NCBI RefSeq assembly: GCF_036245475.1
Contig: NZ_BTPM01000002.1
Coordinates: 1,054,001 to 1,118,000 of the forward strand
DNA length: 64,000 nt
Direction: 5' to 3'
Source: Vibrio sp. 10N
Lineage (GTDB): Bacteria; Pseudomonadota; Gammaproteobacteria; Enterobacterales; Vibrionaceae
The position numbers were made by a program, and so were the translations under genes. The notes beneath the pieces were generated by a model, which worked only from the letters and a program-made list of their open reading frames with translations, had not been told where the DNA came from and ran no database searches. Positions 1 to 8,646 of this stretch are shown here, in pieces. Position 1 is the stretch's first letter, and every line of letters starts with the position of its first letter.

Positions 1-136
1 GTTTTAGCACCGTTTTATCCCCTCGATTCACAAAACCCAAGTTCAGTTTGGCTTTCCAGCCAAACTCAGTTTGTGCATCGATGATCTGACCCAGACCGGA
101 ACCAACGTGTTCTTGTAGTTGCAAAGCCGTTGTCAT
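1..136 (-). CDS. ureD: Urease accessory protein UreD, N-terminal fragment (cut by window edge)
   Basis: Reading the minus strand from the ATG at 136 gives about 45 codons that stay open to the window edge: MTTALQLQEHVGSG, then GWKAKLNLGF and NRGDKTVLK. The W-x-A-x-L-x-L-x-F followed by R-x-x-x-T-x-L is the start of the UreD/UreH family, the scaffold that helps load nickel into urease. The start codon overlaps the urtE stop as ATGA, so the gene is translationally coupled to the urea transporter operon. The rest of the gene, and presumably the urease structural genes, lie outside. The family call rests on a short stretch plus strong context. Confidence 0.8.
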   Translation of the reverse strand, partial: MTTALQLQEHVGSGLGQIIDAQTEFGWKAKLNLGFVNRGDKTVLK

Positions 137-828
137 ACCGTCAAATACTCCTTAATTAAGCCATCGTTTAGTGCACTCATCTCGCCTTCTGCTACTTGAC
201 GACCTCGGTCGATAATACAAAATTGATCACCTACTTTTCGCGCGAATGGCAGTTTCTGCTCAACCAATAACACCGTAAGTCCCAGCTTTTCGTTGAGCAT
301 TCGAATGATGTCTCCGATTTCCTGAACAATGTTTGGCTGAATGCCCTCGGTTGGCTCATCTAGGATTAACAATTTCGGATTCACCACCAGCGCACGACCA
401 ATCGCCAATTGCTGTTGCTGCCCCCCAGATAAATCACCGCCACGGCGATGAAGCATCTCTTTTAGCACTGGGAACAAGTCGAAAATGAACTCAGGGATCT
501 TACGGTCGCCTTTATCACGAATCGGAAGACCCACTTCTAGATTCTCTTGCACCGTCAGCATTGGAAAGATTTGCCTACCTTGAGGCACATAGCCGATGCC
601 CATTCTTGGCCGAGATTCCGCATCGTGTTTGAGTAGTGATTCACCATTAAGTTGTATGTCACCGCTCTTGACTTTGACTAGTCCCATAATGCACTGCAAA
701 AGCGTGGTTTTGCCCACGCCATTGCGCCCCATGAGCACGGTACATTTACCCTCGGGAATCGACATATCGAGATCCCACAAGGTGTGGCTTTCACCATAAA
801 ACTGATTAAGTGATTGAATCTGTAACAT
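133..828 (-). CDS. urtE: Urea ABC transporter ATP-binding subunit UrtE
   Basis: One of two cytoplasmic ATPases that drive high-affinity urea uptake. The 231-residue protein has Walker A GRNGVGKTT (about 34-42), the signature LSGGQ (133-137) and Walker B LLILDEP (153-159), followed by the TEGIQP segment usual in LivF/UrtE proteins. It is the last transporter gene of the operon, one base from urtD and overlapping ureD by four bases. LivF-type amino-acid ATPases look similar; the pairing with UrtA and UreD decides for urea. Confidence 0.95.
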   Translation of the reverse strand: MLQIQSLNQFYGESHTLWDLDMSIPEGKCTVLMGRNGVGKTTLLQCIMGLVKVKSGDIQLNGESLLKHDAESRPRMGIGYVPQGRQIFPMLTVQENLEVGLPIRDKGDRKIPEFIFDLFPVLKEMLHRRGGDLSGGQQQQLAIGRALVVNPKLLILDEPTEGIQPNIVQEIGDIIRMLNEKLGLTVLLVEQKLPFARKVGDQFCIIDRGRQVAEGEMSALNDGLIKEYLTV

Positions 829-829
829 G

Positions 830-1681
830 CTATTCCCCTAGATAAACTTGTTTAACCTCTGGATGCGACTGAACCTGGTCCATGGTTCCCTCAGCCAGTA
901 CATGACCTTGGTGGAGCACCGTCACATGGCTTGCGATGGAGCGAACAAAGTCCATATCGTGCTCAACCACCACCACGGAATGTTTGCCGGCGAGCGAGTT
1001 AAGTAGCTCTGAGGTTCTGTCCATTTCTTGGTGCGTCATTCCTGCCACTGGCTCATCGACCAATAGCAGCTTAGGGTTTTGCATCAGCAGCATGCCGATC
1101 TCCAGCCACTGCTTTTGACCGTGAGAAAGGTTCCCCGCATTTAGAGCCGCATTGTCTTTTAGGTGGATAAGCTCAAGTACCGATTCCAACTTGTCTTGCT
1201 GCTCACCAGACAAAGACGCGGTGTAAGTTCCCCACACACCACGAACGCCCGACATGGCAAGCTCTAAGTTCTGCCAAACCGTCAGACATTCAATCACAGT
1301 CGGTTTTTGGAACTTGCGGCCAACCCCTGCGTTGGCAATTTCAGATTCATTCATTTTGAGCAAGTTGATGTTTGAGCCGAGCCAAACCTCGCCCGTGTCG
1401 GGTTTGGTTTTGCCAGTAATGATGTCCATCATGGTAGTTTTGCCTGCGCCATTAGGCCCGATGATGCAGCGCAGCTCCCCTTCTTTGATATAGAGGTTTA
1501 AGTCATTGATGGCTTTAAAACCATCAAAGCTCTTATTGACGCCCTCTACATACAGAAGAATGTTATGGCGAGTGTCGACAAGAGGATGTTGATCAGGCTT
1601 TAGAAACGAGAACACCTCATCGCGTTTGGTGATCTCTTGTACTGAGTTTTTGATCTGCTGTGCTCTATGTAACGTTGTCAT
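830..1681 (-). CDS. urtD: Urea ABC transporter ATP-binding subunit UrtD
   Basis: Second ATPase of the urea importer, 283 residues. Walker A GPNGAGKTT lies at about 75-83, a signature variant LSHGQ at 185-189 and Walker B LLLVDEP at 205-211. About 40 residues precede the ABC fold, and such an N-terminal extension is common in UrtD compared with LivG. The start overlaps the end of urtC by four bases, which indicates coupled translation within the operon. Confidence 0.95.
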   Translation of the reverse strand: MTTLHRAQQIKNSVQEITKRDEVFSFLKPDQHPLVDTRHNILLYVEGVNKSFDGFKAINDLNLYIKEGELRCIIGPNGAGKTTMMDIITGKTKPDTGEVWLGSNINLLKMNESEIANAGVGRKFQKPTVIECLTVWQNLELAMSGVRGVWGTYTASLSGEQQDKLESVLELIHLKDNAALNAGNLSHGQKQWLEIGMLLMQNPKLLLVDEPVAGMTHQEMDRTSELLNSLAGKHSVVVVEHDMDFVRSIASHVTVLHQGHVLAEGTMDQVQSHPEVKQVYLGE

Positions 1682-2865
1682 ACCGCTACCTCCTTGTCAG
1701 ACTCTTGAGCGGGCGTGGTTCGCTTCTTCATTACTGCCATTTTGTCTGCAATAAAACCGATCAGACCTTTCGGGAAGTACATGGTCGACAAAACAAAAAG
1801 ACCACCGAGCGCAAATAGCCACACTTCAGGAAACTCAACCGTAAACCAACTCTTGGCGTAGTTGATAACCAACGCACCGACAATCGCACCAAACAAAGTA
1901 GCTCGACCGCCAAGCGCAACCCACACGACGATCTCAATCGAGTTAAGCGGAGCAAATTCTCCGGGGTTGATGATGCCAACCTGAGGAACATAAAGCGCAC
2001 CCGCAATACCTGCTATCACTGCTGATAAGACGAATATCCATAGCTTGATGCCATCAACGTCATAGCCCATGAAGCGTGTTCTTGATTCCGTATCGCGGAT
2101 TGCCATAGAAACGCGTCCAAGGCGACTACTAATAACGGTTCGACAAACAATATAACTAACGACGAGTGCTATCCCCGTTACCACAAACAGAGCAATTTTG
2201 GTGGAATCTTGCTGCAGGCTATAGCCAAGGATATCTTTAAAATCAGTCAGGCCATTGTTGCCACCAAAACCCATTTCATTGCGGAAAAACGCCAGCATCA
2301 AAGCATAGGTCAAAGCCTGAGTCATAATGGAGAGATAAACACCAGAAACACGGGAGCGAAACGCCAGATAACCGAACACATACGCCAATGCCCCAGGCAC
2401 AAGCACAACCATCAGACAAGCAAACCAAAACTGGTCAAAGCCGTGCCAAAACCAAGGCAGTTCCTGCCAGTTTAGGAACACCATGAAGTCAGGCAGGATC
2501 GGGTTGCCATACACACCCCTATCGCCAATTTGGCGCATCAGATACATACCCATGGCATAGCCACCAAGCGCGAAGAACGCGCCATGTCCTAAACTGAGGA
2601 TCCCGAGGTAGCCCCATACTAGATCCACGGCCAAGGCAAGCATGGCATAGCTCAGATATTTGCCCATCAGTGAAATAGTAAATGTCTCAACATGAAGCGG
2701 GTGACCCGCTGGCAATAGTGTGTTCGCTAGCGGAATCAAAATAACGGCGGCTAAGATAGCTAGGATTGTAAGCTGTCCACCTTTATCACCGCGCATTGCT
2801 GCGAGGACAAACGACTTAGATGCAGCACCTGCCGGATGGCCAGAAGATTGAATTGTTGATTGCAT
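1678..2865 (-). CDS. urtC: Urea ABC transporter permease UrtC
   Basis: Inner-membrane permease of the LivM/UrtC type, 395 residues. It is rich in hydrophobic helices, and the conserved segments DLVWGYLGILSLGHGAFFAL and AIRDTESRTRFMGYD are diagnostic of this branched-chain-amino-acid/urea permease family. It is expected to pair with UrtB to form the membrane channel. It starts nine bases after the urtB stop and overlaps urtD by four bases. Confidence 0.95.
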   Translation of the reverse strand: MQSTIQSSGHPAGAASKSFVLAAMRGDKGGQLTILAILAAVILIPLANTLLPAGHPLHVETFTISLMGKYLSYAMLALAVDLVWGYLGILSLGHGAFFALGGYAMGMYLMRQIGDRGVYGNPILPDFMVFLNWQELPWFWHGFDQFWFACLMVVLVPGALAYVFGYLAFRSRVSGVYLSIMTQALTYALMLAFFRNEMGFGGNNGLTDFKDILGYSLQQDSTKIALFVVTGIALVVSYIVCRTVISSRLGRVSMAIRDTESRTRFMGYDVDGIKLWIFVLSAVIAGIAGALYVPQVGIINPGEFAPLNSIEIVVWVALGGRATLFGAIVGALVINYAKSWFTVEFPEVWLFALGGLFVLSTMYFPKGLIGFIADKMAVMKKRTTPAQESDKEVAV

Positions 2866-2874
2866 ACGTTTTCC

Positions 2875-4500
2875 TTAACCTTCCGCCGCACGACCGCGTT
2901 GTGGGAAGAGTCCACGAGGGCGTTTTTGAATGAACAAAATGATGAACACTAAGACCAAAATCTTGGCAAGAACGGCGCCTGCCCATGGTTCAAGGATCTT
3001 GTTAAATAGACCGAGGCTCAGTCCCGCGACCAAGGTTCCCCATAGGTTCCCTACACCGCCAAACACAACCACCATAAAGGAATCGATAATGTAGGCTTGT
3101 CCCATGTTAGGGCCCACATTGGTCAGTTGAGATAACGCCACACCTGCGACACCGGCGACACCCGAACCCAGTCCAAACGTCATGGCATCGACACGCTCAG
3201 AACGAATACCCATGGCTCTCGCCATCGCTCTGTTTTGAGACACAGCGCGAACCTGAAGACCGAGCGGTGTTTTCTTTAGCACCATCACCAAACCAACAAA
3301 CACCATGATGCAGAATAGAATGATGTATAAGCGGTTATAGGTCAGTGACAGCATAGGGTTGATATTCAAAGCACCTGACATCCAGTCCGGCGTACTCACT
3401 GAGCGGTTAAGAGGAGAGAAAATAGAGCGAACCGCTTGTTGCAAGATCAAGCTGATACCAAATGTTGCCAGCAAGGTTTCTAGAGGACGACCATAAAGAT
3501 GACGGATGACACTGCGCTCAATGGCGATGCCTACCAAACCAGAGACAATAAACGCCATCGGAATCGATAGGATGAGTGCCATACCGATATTGTTTGGCAT
3601 AAGCTGCTGCATCACATAAGTGGTGTACGCGCCAATCATAATAAGCTCGCCATGAGCCATGTTGATAACGCCCATCACACCAAAGGTAATGGCAAGGCCG
3701 ATGCCTGCTAGAACGAGTACAGAACCTAGACTCAAACCAAAAAAGACAGTTTCGACACCCGAGTAAAATTTCTGACTCTGCTGATAACTGTCAAGCGCTC
3801 GCTCGGCAGCAGCAACGACTCGCTCATCTTTTTCTTTGTCGATGACTTGATTTAAGGTCTGCAAAACAACAGATTGCTTGTAACCCGATAAGGTCTCTAT
3901 CGCGGTAACTTTGTCTGCGTTCGTGTCCCCTGTTAGCGATTGGTCAATCGCCAGTGCCAAGTTCAGAATGTTGAGCACATCGGCATCTTGCTCAATCTCT
4001 TTTCTTTGCTGCAGTTTCGCCATAACGGCATCATCCGTCTTGCCCAAAAAGGCGGTTACCGCACTTAGACGAATTGAAGGTTCAGAATTCGACAAACCAA
4101 GCGATGCGATTTCTAGGCGAATCATGCCGCGTAATTTGTTGTTTACTCGAACCTTCTTAAACTGACGAGAGGATTCGATAACAAACGTCGTATCATCCCA
4201 AGCACTTTTTGCAGTGGGAGACTTTTTGATGTTGTCTGAAATGTACAAAGCCTGAAACTGCTCACTCTTTTTGTCTTTGACATAATAGAGGTCACCTTCA
4301 AGCCAAGCGGTTAATACCGATTTTGCGACTGTTGAAGATTCATTCTCAACAATCCAAGCCATCGCAGACTCTTTTAGAGGGTTGTTTTTTCCTATGAGTG
4401 CTTGGGCAAACGTCTCCCTGTCACTTACGCTAGCCAACGCGAAGTGCGTACTCAAAACAAAGAACACCACGACTTTCAATATCTGAATTATGGTTCTCAT
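2875..4500 (-). CDS. urtB: Urea ABC transporter permease UrtB, with periplasmic N-terminal extension
   Basis: Second membrane subunit, a LivH/UrtB-type permease of 541 residues. An apparent signal sequence (MRTIIQILKVVVFFVLSTHF) is followed by roughly 230 soluble residues with HEAT-like character and then the permease from about residue 250, including INMAHGELIMIGAYTTYV and GGVGNLWGT. This long extracytoplasmic domain is typical of UrtB and not of LivH. The ATG at 4500 is chosen because AAAAGGAC precedes it; an open frame continues upstream to 4593 but would add 31 residues before the signal sequence and run through the hairpin between urtA and urtB. Confidence 0.93.
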   Translation of the reverse strand: MRTIIQILKVVVFFVLSTHFALASVSDRETFAQALIGKNNPLKESAMAWIVENESSTVAKSVLTAWLEGDLYYVKDKKSEQFQALYISDNIKKSPTAKSAWDDTTFVIESSRQFKKVRVNNKLRGMIRLEIASLGLSNSEPSIRLSAVTAFLGKTDDAVMAKLQQRKEIEQDADVLNILNLALAIDQSLTGDTNADKVTAIETLSGYKQSVVLQTLNQVIDKEKDERVVAAAERALDSYQQSQKFYSGVETVFFGLSLGSVLVLAGIGLAITFGVMGVINMAHGELIMIGAYTTYVMQQLMPNNIGMALILSIPMAFIVSGLVGIAIERSVIRHLYGRPLETLLATFGISLILQQAVRSIFSPLNRSVSTPDWMSGALNINPMLSLTYNRLYIILFCIMVFVGLVMVLKKTPLGLQVRAVSQNRAMARAMGIRSERVDAMTFGLGSGVAGVAGVALSQLTNVGPNMGQAYIIDSFMVVVFGGVGNLWGTLVAGLSLGLFNKILEPWAGAVLAKILVLVFIILFIQKRPRGLFPQRGRAAEG

Positions 4501-4548
4501 GAAATGCGTCCTTTTGGCTGCCAGAGCCTGACGTGAACTCCGGCAGAA

Positions 4549-4594
4549 ATAAAAAGGCGCCTCAGCCCTTTGAGGAAGGAACGGGAGAGGCACC
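4549..4594 (-). terminator. Hairpin with T-run between urtA and urtB (attenuator candidate)
   Basis: On the minus strand GGTGCCTC (4594-4587) can pair with GAGGCGCC (4563-4556), an 8-bp stem with one G-U pair, followed directly by TTTTTATTTC. This has the form of an intrinsic terminator placed just after the binding-protein gene. Partial termination here would explain a high ratio of binding protein to membrane subunits, as known for other ABC importers. The regulatory effect is inferred. Confidence 0.65.
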
Positions 4595-4607
4595 GAATAA
4601 CGAGGAT

Positions 4608-5897
4608 TTATTGTGCGCTACCTGAGCATTTGCCTGTCTCTACGTTGAATGCGCCACATGAGAATGGCTTCGCCCAGCTTGAGTAAAGCTTGGCCGATTC
4701 AGGTAGGTAGTTAGACCAAGCATCACCCGCGACTAGACCCGTGGTCTCCCAAACAACGTCAAACTGACCGTCGTCTTGGATTTCGCCAATCAGAACCGGC
4801 TTTGTAATGTGGTGGTTTGGTAGCATGGTTGAGTAGCCACCTGATAGGTTTGGTACCGACACACCGATCAGTGCATCTTGTACTTCTTCAGCATCTGTCG
4901 TACCAGCGTTGGTCACCGCTTGTGTCCACATATTGAAGCCAATGTAGTGTGCTTCCATCGGATCGTTGGTGACACGTTTTTCGCTAGCAATGAACTTCTG
5001 CCAGGTTTCAACGAATTCTTCATTGGCATCGGTATCCACGCTCATGAAGTAGTTCCATGCAGCTAAGTGACCCACCAACGCGGACGTATCCATCCCTGAG
5101 AGCTCTTCTTCACCAACTGAAAATGCCACAACCGGGATGTCTTCAGATGAGACACCTTGCGCGCCCAATTCTTTGTAAAATGGCACGTTTGCGTCACCGT
5201 TGATGGTTGAAACAACGGCGGTTTTCTTACCTTCTGAGCCAAACTTCTTGATGTCAGAAACAATCGACTGCCAGTCAGAATGACCAAACGGCGTATAGCT
5301 AATCATGATGTCTGACTCGCTCACCCCTTTTGACTTCAGGTAAGATTCTAGGATCTTGTTGGTCGTGCGTGGATAAACGTAATCCGTACCAGCTAATACC
5401 CAACGCTCTACTTCCAATTCATCCATTAGGTAATCAACCGCAGGAACGGCTTGTTGGTTTGGCGCAGCACCGGTGTAAAACACGTTTTTCGATGACTCTT
5501 CACCCTCATACTGCACTGGATAGAAAAGAATACTGTTTAACTCTTCAAACACAGGAAGCATCGATTTGCGAGATACCGACGTCCAACCACCGAATACTAC
5601 GTCAACCTTCTCTTTCTCAATCAGCTCACGTGCTTTCTCGGCAAAGAGAGGCCAGTTTGATGCTGGGTCTACCACAACGGCTTCAAGCTTTTTGCCCAAT
5701 AGGCCGCCTTTCTTATTTTGCTCTTCCACCAACATCAAAATGGTGTCTTTCAGTGTGGTTTCACTGATTGCCATCGTACCTGACAGTGAGTGTAGAACGC
5801 CGACTTTGATCGTGTCTTCTTCAGCCATTGCCATGCCAGATGCAAAAGCCAGTGACGCGCCCATCGCTGCAAGCTTTAATTTGAACGTCATGTTCAT
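4608..5897 (-). CDS. urtA: Urea ABC transporter substrate-binding protein UrtA
   Basis: Periplasmic urea-binding protein, 429 residues. It has a Sec signal peptide ending near AFASGMAMA, then the type I binding-protein fold beginning DTIKVGVLHSLSGTMAIS. The segments FGGWTSVSRKSMLPVFE and LFYPVQYEGEE are characteristic of UrtA/AmiC-like urea binders. Start ATG at 5897 has AAGGAG nine bases upstream. First gene of urtABCDE-ureD. Confidence 0.95.
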   Translation of the reverse strand: MNMTFKLKLAAMGASLAFASGMAMAEEDTIKVGVLHSLSGTMAISETTLKDTILMLVEEQNKKGGLLGKKLEAVVVDPASNWPLFAEKARELIEKEKVDVVFGGWTSVSRKSMLPVFEELNSILFYPVQYEGEESSKNVFYTGAAPNQQAVPAVDYLMDELEVERWVLAGTDYVYPRTTNKILESYLKSKGVSESDIMISYTPFGHSDWQSIVSDIKKFGSEGKKTAVVSTINGDANVPFYKELGAQGVSSEDIPVVAFSVGEEELSGMDTSALVGHLAAWNYFMSVDTDANEEFVETWQKFIASEKRVTNDPMEAHYIGFNMWTQAVTNAGTTDAEEVQDALIGVSVPNLSGGYSTMLPNHHITKPVLIGEIQDDGQFDVVWETTGLVAGDAWSNYLPESAKLYSSWAKPFSCGAFNVETGKCSGSAQ

Positions 5898-5940
5898 GTT
5901 GGATATCTCCTTATTGTGAATAGTTATTCAAAACTAATAC

Positions 5941-5956
5941 TTCAAGAAGAGTGCCA
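5941..5956 (-). promoter_or_regulatory. Sigma-54-type promoter for urtA
   Basis: The minus strand reads TGGCACTCTTCTTGAA, which matches the -24/-12 consensus TGGCAC-N5-TTGC except for TTGA at the -12 element. Transcription would start near 5930, giving a leader of about 30 bases before the urtA ATG. Urea transport is commonly under nitrogen control, so the assignment fits. The mismatch in the usually strict GC of the -12 box lowers confidence. Confidence 0.5.
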
Positions 5957-6051
5957 ATTTAGACAACATTGTTAGTAACGACATAACATACTGAAAATAA
6001 TGTAATTTTATTTTTATTGCACAACTTAGATGCTGTTAGTTCAATTTGGTG

Positions 6052-6068
6052 CGCTGCATCTTGGTGCA
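6052..6068. promoter_or_regulatory. NtrC-like enhancer site, proximal
   Basis: CGCTGCATCTTGGTGCA matches the 17-bp NtrC consensus TGCACYATTNTGGTGCA at 12 of 16 defined positions, with a perfect right half TGGTGCA. It lies about 105 bases upstream of the sigma-54-like element, a usual enhancer distance. Confidence 0.45.
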
Positions 6069-6111
6069 ATTACAGTCTACATTTCACCAAATTAGAGAAA
6101 TCACTCGCATA

Positions 6112-6128
6112 AGCACCAATTTAATGCA
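6112..6128. promoter_or_regulatory. NtrC-like enhancer site, distal
   Basis: AGCACCAATTTAATGCA matches the NtrC consensus at 12 of 16 defined positions, here with the stronger left half GCACCA. Two sites spaced 60 bases apart upstream of one sigma-54-like promoter is the typical arrangement. The 371-base gap 5898-6268 also has to carry the promoter for the divergent MATE gene, which I could not pinpoint. Confidence 0.4.
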
Positions 6129-6268
6129 ATCAAGTTAATAACTTGGCATTCTCATAAACGCAAGATGCAGAGTGTTTTGCGAGGTAACTCTCACTACAAA
6201 AGGAGTAATTCGTTGCATATCGTGATCAAAGTCAGTAGCTTGAAAATCAAGCAACCAGGGAGAACACT

Positions 6269-7645
6269 ATGGAGCCACCGTCGTATCGCTACTTTATTAA
6301 AAACGTCCTACTACTAGGAATTCCAATTGCACTGCAAAGCTTGTTGATGAGCAGTTTAGGTTTTGTCGACAGTTTAATGATCAGTCAATTAGGTACAGAA
6401 GAAGTCGCAGCGGCGGGCATTGGCGCTCGAATATTTTGGGTATCCATCGTCTTGGTTTGGGGACTGGGATCAGGTATGGGAATTTTGTTGGCTCAGTATT
6501 GGGGGGCAAACGACGAACAAGGCCTAAAACGCTACCTTGCGCTGGGTACAGGCGTCACTCAAGGACTCGCCTTTTTTTGCTTCGTGCTTTGCTTTTTCAT
6601 GCCGACCTTATTGCCGAGTTTGTTCAACCCAAGCGAAACTGTACTGGCACTCGCCAGTGACTATGTTCAACTTCTTGGCATTGCCATGTGTCTATCTGGA
6701 CTTGGTATCGCCGCTGACACGGCGCTGCGCTCAATAGGACAGACCCGCATAAACCTATATGTGTCGATATTAGAAGTCGCCCTCAATGTGGCTTTGAATT
6801 ACATTCTTATCTTCGGCCACTTAGGTTTGCCCGCAATGGGTCTTATTGGAGCAGGGATCGGCAGCGTTATTGCACGTTCAATACGCCTAATCGTGGTGCT
6901 AGTTATCATCTATCGCTGCTTTCCAGTATTGGCATTGCGTTGGCAAAACATAGTCGAGGCTTGTGAACGCAGCATGGTGAGTAAGTTTGTCACTATCACG
7001 TACCCAATCATGGTCGGTACAGTGATTTGGTGCGCAGGGATCTTCACATTCAACATCATTCTTGGTCGCATGGGACAAACTGAACTCGCAACAATGGCGG
7101 TGATCACGCCACTTGAGTCCGTTGGCCTTGCCTTAGGTCTCGGCCTATCTAATGCCACCGGCATCATTATTGGCAACAGCTTAGGCGCGAATCAATTTAA
7201 GCACAGTACACAATATTCCAGGTGGGCGCTTCAATCAGCCTTTATTGTGGGCGCGTTACTTGGTGGCATTTTATTAGTCGCGCAAAGTGCTATTTTATCT
7301 CTCTATGGCGCGTTATCTGATGACGTCACAGAGCTCATGATTATGAGCTTCCCCGTTATGGCGCTCAGTATCATGTTGCGAACCATCAACATCACTTTAA
7401 TCGTTGGTGTACTGAGAAGTGGTGGAGACAGTAAGTTTTGCATGAACATGGACTTTGTTTGCCAGTGGATGTGGGCAGTTCCTGTGACTGCAATAGGTGC
7501 TATCGTGTTTGAACTGCCTTTTACGACTGTACTGCTTTTGATGACATCAGAAGAAATTATCAAGGTGCTGCCAGCGGCATGGCGAGTCTACAGTGATAAA
7601 TGGGTGAACAATTTAACAGAAAACACAGAGCGCTCGGCAGCCTAG
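6269..7645 (+). CDS. MATE family multidrug efflux transporter
   Basis: Inner-membrane cation/drug antiporter of 458 residues, the usual MATE length, with about twelve hydrophobic helices. Family landmarks are LLGIPIALQSLLMSSLGFVD at the N-terminus (GIP and FVD elements), the loop ALRSIGQTRINLY, and GLSNATGIIIGNSLGA in the second half. ATG 6269 follows AGGGAGAACACT. It is divergent from urtA; nothing links it to urea. The substrate cannot be told from sequence. Confidence 0.92.
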   Translation: MEPPSYRYFIKNVLLLGIPIALQSLLMSSLGFVDSLMISQLGTEEVAAAGIGARIFWVSIVLVWGLGSGMGILLAQYWGANDEQGLKRYLALGTGVTQGLAFFCFVLCFFMPTLLPSLFNPSETVLALASDYVQLLGIAMCLSGLGIAADTALRSIGQTRINLYVSILEVALNVALNYILIFGHLGLPAMGLIGAGIGSVIARSIRLIVVLVIIYRCFPVLALRWQNIVEACERSMVSKFVTITYPIMVGTVIWCAGIFTFNIILGRMGQTELATMAVITPLESVGLALGLGLSNATGIIIGNSLGANQFKHSTQYSRWALQSAFIVGALLGGILLVAQSAILSLYGALSDDVTELMIMSFPVMALSIMLRTINITLIVGVLRSGGDSKFCMNMDFVCQWMWAVPVTAIGAIVFELPFTTVLLLMTSEEIIKVLPAAWRVYSDKWVNNLTENTERSAA

Positions 7646-7653
7646 CCGAGCGC
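7630..7653. terminator. GC-rich hairpin between convergent genes
   Basis: GCGCTCGGC and GCCGAGCGC form a perfect 9-bp stem with a 6-base loop that overlaps the MATE stop codon. Neither side has a strong T-run, so it may act as a weak terminator or 3-prime stabiliser for the two convergent transcripts. Confidence 0.5.
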
Positions 7654-7671
7654 AATGTTAGGCCGACGTGG

Positions 7672-8517
7672 CTAGCCAATTTCAAATGACGTAACACCGT
7701 AAGTTCTATCTAAGGAAAGTGCGGGTGGCTGTTTGGTGTACATTCGCGCGGTTTCAAAACAAGGCGTCATATCGTGCGAGCTTGCCAATGCAACGGCAGG
7801 TTTGTTCACTTCTGGTACATCCAAAAAGACAGGTTTTCCAGCATCTACGCTTGAGACTAAGGCTGTATACAACTCATTGGCAATATGTTCACTATCTGCA
7901 AACAGTGGTGCGATTTTATAGCCCGTTTGGCAATCCCTGATCACCCCAGCCCCAAGCACCTTACCCTCTTTCACATAGACCAGAGACGTACACTGCATTT
8001 GACTAAACCAAGCATGGTTAAATACCCTTCTTTCAACGGGGAAGAAACCATTTAGATAATCTTCAACCTGATAAAAGTCGACACTGGTTGCTTTCACTAT
8101 CGCTTTGCTATCAAAGGCAAGCTGGGCCGTGCGCCCCTCATAACGGATATTTCGGTGAGACAACACAAATCCGGAACGTTTGTAGTTTTCTTGCTGATCC
8201 ACCACACCATCCAAAGCGACATTACAGCCATCTAAATAGGCCATGCCTTGGTTCCATATCTGAATCCCATAGCCTTGGCCACGATACTCAGGTTTGACGA
8301 TGTAAAACCCGAGAAAGCCAAACGTCGAGTCATACTTGATTACCGAAATACAGCCGATATGCTCTCCGTCTAACTCGCCAACTAAAAAGCCGTTCGGATC
8401 GGCCGCATAGTAATGTTTAGCGTCGTTAACGCCCGGATTCCATCCTTCTTGGGCAGCCCACTCAACTGCCACTGAGACTTCATCTAAGGTCATGGTTCTA
8501 ATACGAAATCCTTTCAT
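7672..8517 (-). CDS. GNAT family N-acetyltransferase with C-terminal acetyltransferase-like domain
   Basis: 281-residue cytoplasmic enzyme. The first ~135 residues are a GNAT domain: GFYIVKPEYRGQGYGIQIWN contains the acetyl-CoA pyrophosphate loop R-G-Q-G-Y-G. The second half, ending VFLDVPEVNKPAVAL and CFETARMYTK, matches the C-terminal domain seen in YitH-like proteins. The acetyl acceptor is unknown. Monocistronic, convergent with the MATE gene. Confidence 0.88.
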   Translation of the reverse strand: MKGFRIRTMTLDEVSVAVEWAAQEGWNPGVNDAKHYYAADPNGFLVGELDGEHIGCISVIKYDSTFGFLGFYIVKPEYRGQGYGIQIWNQGMAYLDGCNVALDGVVDQQENYKRSGFVLSHRNIRYEGRTAQLAFDSKAIVKATSVDFYQVEDYLNGFFPVERRVFNHAWFSQMQCTSLVYVKEGKVLGAGVIRDCQTGYKIAPLFADSEHIANELYTALVSSVDAGKPVFLDVPEVNKPAVALASSHDMTPCFETARMYTKQPPALSLDRTYGVTSFEIG

Positions 8518-8646
8518 ACACTTCCCTTTTTCCGACGAGGTTTGCTAGTAAACTAGTGTCCTTACCACGGATAAACAAGATTAGATTTTGGCTTACCGAG
8601 TTATCGTGCTAATTTTTGTGAGTCATCACCAAAAAGAAACCGCAAC

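Noticed and set aside
2209..2475. Plus-strand open frame of 88 codons inside urtC
   Set aside because: It lies entirely opposite a strongly conserved permease gene and shows no motif or ribosome site.
5330..5767. Plus-strand open frame of 145 codons opposite urtA
   Set aside because: Long, but antisense to a clear UrtA; composition is a mirror of the gene.
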